DNA from: an uncultured Eggerthellaceae bacterium
GTDB lineage: Bacteria > Actinomycetota > Coriobacteriia > Coriobacteriales > Eggerthellaceae
Length of the DNA: 14,606 nt
Direction: 5' to 3'
Assembly: GCA_902497215.1 (NCBI GenBank)
Contig: CABVEH010000009.1
Location: 1 to 14,606 of the forward strand
The position numbers and the translations under genes were made by a program. This document shows positions 7,474 to 13,522 of this stretch, one piece after another; positions within the stretch are counted from its first letter, which is position 1, and each line of letters starts with the position of its first letter. Below the pieces are notes generated by a model. It worked only from the letters and a program-made list of their open reading frames with translations, was not told where the DNA came from and ran no database searches.

Positions 7474-9318
7474 ATGAAGGGCTCAAAAGGAAAGTTGAAC
7501 CGCCGCATAAGCGACATAAACGACAGGCCTGAGAACGAAGCCAACGGAAACAAGAACAACCCGCGACGCCGCCTAGGGGGTGCGCATGCCGACCCTGGCA
7601 GGGGGTCTGGGCGCGCCGAAAGGCATGCGGTTCCGGCAAGATATGCGCGGCGCTCTGCCGACGACGCGGGCCAAAGGCCCGAGCCGCGGCCCCACAAGCA
7701 GAACTTCATCGCCCGCGTGGTGAACCAATGGTTCGACCGCGTCGTGGGCGCCATGAAGGGCGAAGGGCTGTCCGAGGCAGAGGCCATCTACGCGCCTCAC
7801 CGCACCACGCGCGACTTCGTGTGGAACTCCATCGGAAGCGGCGCCTGGGCCATGGTGTTCCCCGTGGTAACCATGGTGTCCACGCAGCTGGTCGGCGTCG
7901 AGCAGGCAGGCATGATATCCATGGCGTTCGTGGTGGGGCTGCTCCTGATGTTCGTGGGCAACTTCGGAGTGCGCACCTACCAGGTCTCCGACACGAAGAT
8001 GGAGCACTCGTTCAAGGACTACCAGGCCAACCGGTGGGTCACCTGCATCCTGATGCTGCTGGTGGGCTGGGTGTATTGCTCGATCCGGGGCTACAGCGAC
8101 GAGATGTTCAACATCTCCATGGCGGTGATCCTCTACAAGTTCATAGACGCCTTGGCCGACGTGTACGAAGGGCGCCTGCAGCAGGTGGACAAGCTGTACC
8201 TGGCGGGCATCTCGCAGACGCTGCGCTCGGTCGCCGCGCTCGTCGTGTTCTCCGTCGCGCTGCTCATAAGCCACAACGCGGTCGTGGCCTGCTACGCCAT
8301 GGCCATAGTGGCCGCGGCGACGTTCGTCGTGTTCACCTGGCCGCTCACGCTAATGGAGGCCCCGCCCTCCAGCCCGTTCTCGTTCCCCAGCTTCCTCGAG
8401 CTGTTCAAGGTGTGCGCGCCGCTGTTCCTGGCGCTGTTCCTGTTCAACGTCATCGAGAACATGCCGAAGTTCGTCATGGAAGGCGCGCTTCCCTACGACA
8501 ACCAGCTCTACTACAACGCCATCTACTTCCCCGCGCAGATGATCCTCATCGCGTCGCAGCTGGTGTACAAGCCGCTCCTGCTGCGCATGGCCGGCGTTTG
8601 GCAGGACGCGTCGAAGCGCATGAAGTTCAACATGCTGCTGGTGGGCATCTTCGCGGTGATAGCGGTGATCACGGCCATCGCCTGCGGGATCATGGCCTGG
8701 ATCGGCATCCCGGTGATGAGCTTCCTGTACGGCATCGACTTCAGGCAGTTCAGGGGGCTGCTGTTCCTCATGCTGATAACCGGCGGCATCACGGCGGCCA
8801 TCGACTTCATCTACCAGGTGATCACCATAATGCGGCGCCAGAAGGACGTGACGGTGCTGTACCTGGTTACGTTCGGGTTCTCGCTGTTCATTCCCTACCT
8901 GCTGGTGCATTACGCCGAGCTGGAAGGCGCCGTGCTCAGCTACGTCATCATCGAGAGCATCCTGTTCGTGCTGCTGGTGTGGGAGTACTTCCGAATCAGG
9001 CGCGACCTGGCGCGCGGCGTCGGGCGCTATGCGCAGGAACAGGGCGCGGGCTTGGCCGAGAACGGCGGCGCGCATGGGCATGCGCCCGCTGGCGAGCACC
9101 GCCCGACGTACCGCGACGGCGCCCACGACGGCGAAGGGCAGGCGCCCGACCGTCCCACCTTCCTCGAGCTGATGGACCCGGCGGACGCAGGCATCGACGA
9201 CGACGAGATACTCGAGGAAGTGGAAGAGCCGCCGGCACGGCCGCTTCCCAGCGAGATTCGCGCCGAGCGCGAGCGCCGCGCCGAGATAATGCGCCGGCGT
9301 ACGGGCAAGGACCGCTAG
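7474..9318 (+). CDS. MOP-superfamily (Wzx-like) polysaccharide/lipid-linked glycan flippase
   Basis: The 614-aa protein has about twelve membrane helices between residues 115 and 503. Their order and character resemble MATE/Wzx-type 'polysaccharide biosynthesis' exporters, which move lipid-linked sugars across the cytoplasmic membrane. Two soluble tails are unusual for the family. The N-terminal ~95 residues are Arg/Asn/Gly-rich. The C-terminal ~110 residues combine a His/Gly/Ala-rich part, an acidic patch (IDDDEILEEVEE) and an Arg-rich end. Wzx proteins are usually 400-500 aa, so the excess is in the tails. A much later start after the N-terminal tail is possible, because no Shine-Dalgarno is evident before 7474. 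The downstream membrane protein starts 4 bases after the stop, so the two are translationally coupled. The substrate is unknown; no glycosyltransferase gene is in view. Confidence 0.72.
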   Translation: MKGSKGKLNRRISDINDRPENEANGNKNNPRRRLGGAHADPGRGSGRAERHAVPARYARRSADDAGQRPEPRPHKQNFIARVVNQWFDRVVGAMKGEGLSEAEAIYAPHRTTRDFVWNSIGSGAWAMVFPVVTMVSTQLVGVEQAGMISMAFVVGLLLMFVGNFGVRTYQVSDTKMEHSFKDYQANRWVTCILMLLVGWVYCSIRGYSDEMFNISMAVILYKFIDALADVYEGRLQQVDKLYLAGISQTLRSVAALVVFSVALLISHNAVVACYAMAIVAAATFVVFTWPLTLMEAPPSSPFSFPSFLELFKVCAPLFLALFLFNVIENMPKFVMEGALPYDNQLYYNAIYFPAQMILIASQLVYKPLLLRMAGVWQDASKRMKFNMLLVGIFAVIAVITAIACGIMAWIGIPVMSFLYGIDFRQFRGLLFLMLITGGITAAIDFIYQVITIMRRQKDVTVLYLVTFGFSLFIPYLLVHYAELEGAVLSYVIIESILFVLLVWEYFRIRRDLARGVGRYAQEQGAGLAENGGAHGHAPAGEHRPTYRDGAHDGEGQAPDRPTFLELMDPADAGIDDDEILEEVEEPPARPLPSEIRAERERRAEIMRRRTGKDR

Positions 9319-9322
9319 CGGC

Positions 9323-10525
9323 ATGTCGGCAAGCGTTCTCGAGGTGGGGATCTCCGGCGGCGACGGCTGCGAAGAGGGGCGTTTCCGCAAGCGTTTCATG
9401 GTCTTCGGCATAGCCGGGATACTTCTGGGCGCGGCGACGGCCCTTGTCGTCGTGTACATGCTCGCAGTCACGGGCTTCCACTTCTACAACGGGGCCGTCT
9501 TCGACCAGCCGGCGAGCGCGCTGGCGATCTACGTGGTGAACGTCGTGCTCGTCGGCGTCGTGTCGGTGATGGCAATCGCCGTGGGCGTGCGCCTGGTGAT
9601 GGGGAAGGTGCGAGGCGCGCACCTGACGTCCGAGATTGTGAGCCTGCTGCTATGCGGCTGTGCGCTATGCAGCCTGATGCTCGACGGCGTCAGCCTGACC
9701 TTCTTCGCCACGCTGGCCATAGCCGGCATCAACGCGGTGATGTTCGACCTGGCCGACCCTGCGCTTGCAGACGAGCGCAGGCTTCAGCGCAAGCTGCGCG
9801 ACATGGAGGTCCGCGACGAGGCCCGCGAGGGCACGCTTGGCATGGACAGGTCGGGCAAGGGGCTCGTCGCCGTCAACTTCTTCAACCTGTTCTGGATATT
9901 CACGGTGGGCATGGTTGTGGGCGACGCGGTCGAGACGGTGTACCACTACATGATCGAGGTGCCGGGCGAGTTCCAGATCCGCGCAGGCATGCTGTGGGGG
10001 CCGTTCTCGCCCATCTACGGATTCGGAGCCGTGCTTCTGACGCTGGTGCTGAACCGGTTCTACCGGGCCAACGTGCTGGTGGTGTTTCTCGTGAGCGCCC
10101 TGCTCGGGGGCGCCTTCGAGTACGCGGTCAGCTGGTTTCTGGAGTTCGCCTTCGGGTCGGTGGCCTGGGACTACACGGGCCGGTTCCTCAACATCAACGG
10201 CCGAACCGACTTCATGTTCATGTGCATGTGGGGATTCCTCGGCGCGATGTGGATAAAGGTGCTGCTTCCTTGGGTGACCAAGGTAATCAACATGATTCCG
10301 TGGAAGTGGCGCTACACGATCACCACCGCGTGCGCCGCATTCGTCATCTTCGACGGCGTGATGACGTTGATGGCGCTGGACTGCTGGTATTTGCGCCTCG
10401 CAGGAAGCGACACCGGCGAAGTGGCCGTCATGCAGTTCTTCTCGGACCACTTCGACAATGCGTACATGGAGTCGCGCTTCCAGAGCATGTCCATCCATCC
10501 CGAACTGACTTCGCGCGTGAATTAG
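9323..10525 (+). CDS. CmpB-like putative ABC-transporter type IV family membrane protein
   Basis: The 400-aa protein has about nine membrane helices. The second half (about 170-370) carries the hallmark of the PF06541-type family: GPFSPIYGFGAVLL (about 226-239), then a helix with FEYAVSW and a conserved tryptophan-rich segment. This family is named as putative transporters, but its biochemical role is not established. The N-terminal ~150 residues add four further helices beyond the usual family core. The ATG at 9323 has AAGGA at 9307-9311 inside the end of the flippase gene, so the two proteins are made together and may cooperate at the envelope. The stop is followed after about 20 bases by the first copy of the inverted repeat element. 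Membership rests on motif memory, not on a search. Confidence 0.65.
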   Translation: MSASVLEVGISGGDGCEEGRFRKRFMVFGIAGILLGAATALVVVYMLAVTGFHFYNGAVFDQPASALAIYVVNVVLVGVVSVMAIAVGVRLVMGKVRGAHLTSEIVSLLLCGCALCSLMLDGVSLTFFATLAIAGINAVMFDLADPALADERRLQRKLRDMEVRDEAREGTLGMDRSGKGLVAVNFFNLFWIFTVGMVVGDAVETVYHYMIEVPGEFQIRAGMLWGPFSPIYGFGAVLLTLVLNRFYRANVLVVFLVSALLGGAFEYAVSWFLEFAFGSVAWDYTGRFLNINGRTDFMFMCMWGFLGAMWIKVLLPWVTKVINMIPWKWRYTITTACAAFVIFDGVMTLMALDCWYLRLAGSDTGEVAVMQFFSDHFDNAYMESRFQSMSIHPELTSRVN

Positions 10526-10545
10526 CCGAGGCGATTGAATCGTAT

Positions 10546-10664
10546 GCCCGGGACTCGAAGGGGGTTACGCTCGACGCGTCGTCGCCTCGAACTAACTCGG
10601 CTGTGCCGAGTGGATTTCTCGGCTCCTTTGGCTTACCTCGCATCCACCCCTTCGGAGTCCCGGC
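10546..10664 (+). repeat. Structured repeat element, copy 1
   Basis: A 79-base core (10568-10646) matches the reverse complement of 11986-12064 at 76 of 79 positions. It is enclosed by self-complementary arms, CCGGGACTCGAAGGGG (10548-10563) and its partner at 10647-10663, giving a 16-bp stem with one bulged base. Inside are a CGACG/CGTCG hairpin (10572-10584) and a 7-bp ACTCGGC/GCCGAGT hairpin (10595-10611). It begins about 20 bases after the stop of the plus-strand CmpB-like gene, in that gene's sense direction. No T run follows, so it is not a simple terminator. REP/MITE-like repeat or structured 3'-UTR RNA are the main options. Confidence 0.85.
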
Positions 10665-10697
10665 TGCTGCGTGTGACAATGAGACAAGCTCACTCCC

Positions 10698-10728
10698 TTG
10701 ACTTGAAGTGAACTTTAGGGGATAGGAT
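10698..10728 (+). promoter_or_regulatory. MerR-type promoter of the aldo/keto reductase gene
   Basis: The -35 box TTGACT (10698-10703) and -10 box TAGGAT (10723-10728) are 19 bp apart, the overlong spacing on which MerR-family activators act by twisting the DNA. The spacer holds a dyad, ACTTGAAGTGAACTTT, with AAGT and ACTT facing each other around GA, very like operators of MerR regulators that control reductase genes. Transcription should start near 10735, giving a leader of about 70 bases. No merR gene lies in the window. Confidence 0.7.
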
Positions 10729-10806
10729 TAGGGTCGAAGCATACTTGCGCGGACAGCTGGGCGCAGGCCGTCCATTTGCGCGTTTTGCCAACGAAAGGAC
10801 ATCCAA

Positions 10807-11931
10807 GTGAGCGACTCCATTTTCCCCGCATCCAAGATGGGCTTCGGCTGCATGAGGCTGCCGCTGCTCGACGAGAACGACCAGAAAAGCATCGACATGC
10901 CCCAGTTCCAGCAGATGGTCGACATGTTCATGGAGGCCGGCAACACCTACTTCGACACCGCTTACGTCTACCACGAGGGCGAGTCGGAGGTGGCGCTGGG
11001 CAAGGCGCTCGTGGCACGCTACCCGTGCGATTCGTTCACCATCGCCACGAAGTGCCTGGCTTGGGCGCTGCCCAACAAACAAGCGGCGCAGGAATGCCTC
11101 GACGTCTCGCTGAAGCGCCTAGGCACCGACTACGTCGACTACTACCTGCTGCACAACGTGGGAGGCCCGCGCACCGCGAAGTTCGACGAGTACGACATGT
11201 GGGACTTCGCGCAGCAGCAGAAGGCAGCCGGAAAGATCCGCTACGTGGGCTTTTCCATCCACGACGACGCGGAATGCCTGGACGAGCTGCTTAAGGCGCA
11301 TCCCGAGATGGACTTCGTGCAGCTTCAGGTGAACTACCTGGACTGGGAGGACCCGCAGAACGAGGCGAAGAAGATGATGGAGGTGGCCGAGCGCCACGGC
11401 AAGCCCGTCGTCATAATGGAACCGGCCCGTGGCGGCCGCTTGTGCAACCTTCCCGACGACGTCGCCAGCATCCTTACGTCGGCGAAGCCCGGGTCCACAC
11501 AAGCCGAGTGGGCCTACCGTTTCTGCTGGAACCTTCCGAACGTTGTGGCAGTCCTGTCGGGCATGTCGTCGGCCGAGCAGACCCGCGAGAACGTGGCGTC
11601 CTATGCGGCCAACACGCCATTCTGCGACGAAGAGCGCCGCACACTCGAAAAGGCTGTGGCGAAGCTGCGTTCGCTGGCCGAGATTCCCTGCACCGCGTGC
11701 AACTACTGCGTGAAGGGGTGCCCTTCCGGGGTGAAGATCCCGCAGATCATGGGGCTTTTGAACCTGGAGTCGATGACGCAGAACCACGAGTTCGTGAAAG
11801 GCCTATACAGCTGGCAGGCCGCAGACGGGCTGGCTAGCAGCTGCATCCAGTGCGGGCTGTGCGAATCGATGTGCCCGCAGCAGATAGACATCATCCACCA
11901 GCTCGAGGTGGCTGCCGAGAAGTACGAGTAA
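10807..11931 (+). CDS. Aldo/keto reductase with C-terminal 2[4Fe-4S] ferredoxin domain
   Basis: The 374-aa protein has a TIM-barrel AKR domain (1-~280) with the catalytic tetrad visible: D50 (YFDTA), Y55 (VYHEGESE), K82 (IATK) and H116 (LLHN). The C-terminal part has two clusters' worth of cysteines: C295, C298, C301, C305 and C346, C349, C352, C356. AKRs of this type occur widely in anaerobes and are thought to couple carbonyl or related reductions to Fe-S electron carriers; the substrate is unknown. The GTG start at 10807 is supported by AAAGGA at 10794-10799, 7 bases upstream. The gene stands alone, behind a MerR-type promoter and between two inverted copies of a structured repeat, which suggests stress- or compound-induced expression. 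The family is secure. Confidence 0.92.
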   Translation: MSDSIFPASKMGFGCMRLPLLDENDQKSIDMPQFQQMVDMFMEAGNTYFDTAYVYHEGESEVALGKALVARYPCDSFTIATKCLAWALPNKQAAQECLDVSLKRLGTDYVDYYLLHNVGGPRTAKFDEYDMWDFAQQQKAAGKIRYVGFSIHDDAECLDELLKAHPEMDFVQLQVNYLDWEDPQNEAKKMMEVAERHGKPVVIMEPARGGRLCNLPDDVASILTSAKPGSTQAEWAYRFCWNLPNVVAVLSGMSSAEQTRENVASYAANTPFCDEERRTLEKAVAKLRSLAEIPCTACNYCVKGCPSGVKIPQIMGLLNLESMTQNHEFVKGLYSWQAADGLASSCIQCGLCESMCPQQIDIIHQLEVAAEKYE

Positions 11932-11968
11932 CAGCTTGGGTAACGATGGGCGGAAAGTGCGACAATCA

Positions 11969-12084
11969 GGCCGGGGCTGGAGAGATGGAAGCGAGGTAAG
12001 CCAAAGGAGCCGAGAAATCCACTCGGCGAAGCCGAGTTAGTTCGAGGCGACGACGCGTCGAGCGGAATCTCACCAGCCCCGGCC
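11969..12084 (-). repeat. Structured repeat element, copy 2 (inverted)
   Basis: The core 11986-12064 is the reverse complement of the copy-1 core (76/79). The outer arms GGCCGGGGCTGGAGAGAT (11969-11986) and its partner (12067-12084) pair at 17 of 18 positions, but they are largely different from the arms of copy 1. The differences from copy 1 are two bases in the hairpin loop and one near the core end. It lies between the convergent aldo/keto reductase and ispF genes. Like copy 1, it begins just after a stop codon (8 bases past ispF) in that gene's sense orientation. Confidence 0.85.
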
Positions 12085-12092
12085 CACAAACG

Positions 12093-12605
12093 TCACGCGC
12101 ATGAAAGCAGGCAGGTGGCGTAGGCGGTGATGCCTTCTCCGCGGCCCTCGAAGCCTAGGTGCTCGGTGGTGGTGGCCTTCACGCCCACGTTTTCGACCCC
12201 TATCCCAAGGGCCTTGGCCAGGTTCGCGCGCATATCGTCGCGGTGGGGCGAGAGCTTCGGAGCCTGCGCGGCCACCACCGAGTCGACGTCCTCTATTCGG
12301 AAGCCCGCGTCGCGCACGGCTTGGGCCGCCGCTTCGAGCAGCACCAGCGAGTCCGCGCCTTCGAAGGCGGGGTCGGTGTCGGGGAACAGCTTCCCGATGT
12401 CGCCGATGCGTGCCGCGCCAAGGATGGCGTCGGCCACGGCATGGGCAAGCACGTCGGCGTCGGAATGCCCCGCAAGGCCCCGGTCGTAAGGAACGTTGAC
12501 GCCGCCGATCATCAGCGGGCGCCCGTCTTCGGGCTTCGCGAACGCGTGCACGTCCATGCCTATTCCGCAGCGCATCCGCAGCCCTTCCTGGTTCGTCGCC
12601 ATCAT
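12093..12605 (-). CDS. ispF: 2-C-methyl-D-erythritol 2,4-cyclodiphosphate synthase
   Basis: The 170-aa enzyme of the non-mevalonate (MEP) isoprenoid pathway cyclises CDP-methylerythritol phosphate with loss of CMP. The zinc ligands are visible as D18 and H20 (GMDVHAF) and H47 ([11 protein letters not shown]). Also present are [12 protein letters not shown] and the C-terminal [17 protein letters not shown] signature. Usual length is about 155-160 aa; the N-terminus here adds about ten residues. Two adjacent ATGs are possible starts; the AAGGG ribosome-binding site 5-8 bases upstream serves either. It follows ispD after a 10-base gap, the common ispDF order, so the two are one unit. The second structured repeat begins 8 bases after the stop. 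Identification is certain. Confidence 0.97.
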   Translation of the reverse strand: MMATNQEGLRMRCGIGMDVHAFAKPEDGRPLMIGGVNVPYDRGLAGHSDADVLAHAVADAILGAARIGDIGKLFPDTDPAFEGADSLVLLEAAAQAVRDAGFRIEDVDSVVAAQAPKLSPHRDDMRANLAKALGIGVENVGVKATTTEHLGFEGRGEGITAYATCLLSCA

Positions 12606-12615
12606 GCTGGCCCTT

Positions 12616-13455
12616 CTAGGCCAGGTCGTCTTCGAACATCTGCCGCACCGCCGAAGCCAGCAGCGTGTAGTCTTCGGGGACGGTGAGCTTGATGTTGTCG
12701 CGCTTGCCTTCCACCACCAGCACGCGTCCTCCGAGGCGCTCGATCAGCGACGAGTCGTCGGTGCCCACGAAGCCGTCGGCCATTGCCGATGCCTGCGCCC
12801 TGCGGTATATGCCGAGGCGGAACACCTGCGGGGTCTGCGCGTTCCAGAACACGCGGCGGTCGGGCGTTCCTGCGATGGCGCCGTCTTCCACCACCTTGAG
12901 AGTGTCTATGGCCGGGTGCGCCACCACCGCGCCGTCTGCGTCGATGTTCCCCTTCACGGTGTTGATGGTGTGCAGGATCAGCTCGGGGGTCACCAAAGGC
13001 CTCGCGCCGTCGTGTATCACGACGAACTCGAAGTCGTCGGGCACGGCCTCGAGCCCAAGATAGGCGGATTCCTGCCGGATCGACCCGGAAGGGGCCAGCA
13101 CCACCGGCGTGGCGAACGGGAAGGGGTCTATCGCGCGCTTCAGGTATTCTTCCTGCCTGTCCTCGGGGCACACTATGACGATCAGCCCGATGTCGCCGAC
13201 GGCGTCGAACGCCTCGGCCGACCAGGTCAGGATGGGCTTTCCGGCTATCTCGACCAGCTGCTTGCCGCCCTCGCGCCCGAATCGCTCGCCGGTTCCGCCT
13301 GCAAGGATGATTGCCGCGGTCTTCGGGTCCTTGTCGACGCATCCAACCAGCTGAAGCGACGGCTTGGAGTTGGCGTCGTCGTTGAGTATCTGCGAGATGA
13401 GCTCGGGAACTCTCAGCGTTTCGGGTGTGAAAACCGGGTCGATAGTCTTTGCCAT
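12616..13455 (-). CDS. ispD: 2-C-methyl-D-erythritol 4-phosphate cytidylyltransferase
   Basis: The 279-aa enzyme catalyses the CTP-dependent step of the MEP pathway, two steps before IspF. The nucleotidyltransferase core starts near residue 47 with [14 protein letters not shown], then [23 protein letters not shown] and [12 protein letters not shown], and ends with [11 protein letters not shown]. Some 45 residues precede the core, while most IspD proteins (about 230 aa) start almost at it. An upstream ATG at 13485 would add ten residues. I prefer 13455 because GAAGG lies at the right distance upstream and the promoter at 13495-13522 would leave a transcript almost leaderless for the longer form. 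It leads the ispDF unit and is divergent from the U32 gene. Confidence 0.95.
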   Translation of the reverse strand: MAKTIDPVFTPETLRVPELISQILNDDANSKPSLQLVGCVDKDPKTAAIILAGGTGERFGREGGKQLVEIAGKPILTWSAEAFDAVGDIGLIVIVCPEDRQEEYLKRAIDPFPFATPVVLAPSGSIRQESAYLGLEAVPDDFEFVVIHDGARPLVTPELILHTINTVKGNIDADGAVVAHPAIDTLKVVEDGAIAGTPDRRVFWNAQTPQVFRLGIYRRAQASAMADGFVGTDDSSLIERLGGRVLVVEGKRDNIKLTVPEDYTLLASAVRQMFEDDLA

Positions 13456-13494
13456 GAGGTTACCTTCGCTCGCGTGCTCTATCATGTGACCCTA

Positions 13495-13522
13495 AGTATA
13501 CGACGGAAAAGGACGGTGTGAA
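13495..13522 (-). promoter_or_regulatory. Promoter of ispDF
   Basis: On the minus strand, TTCACA (13517-13522) and TATACT (13495-13500) each match the housekeeping consensus at five of six positions and are 16 bp apart. The start point would be near 13488, giving a leader of about 33 bases to the ATG at 13455. The -35 box covers the GTG start codon of the divergent U32 gene. Confidence 0.6.

Noticed and set aside
9652..10701. Open frames running into copy 1 and copy 2 of the repeat that share a LDASSPRTNSA peptide
   Set aside because: The shared peptide only reflects the shared DNA of the repeat. The frames are shadows of real genes before it and have no ribosome-binding site or start of their own within the element.
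10526..12092. Reading the inverted repeats plus reductase as an IS element or composite transposon
   Set aside because: There is no transposase gene, no target-site duplication is visible at the outer edges, and the elements lie inside the 3' regions of two different genes rather than as ends of one unit.
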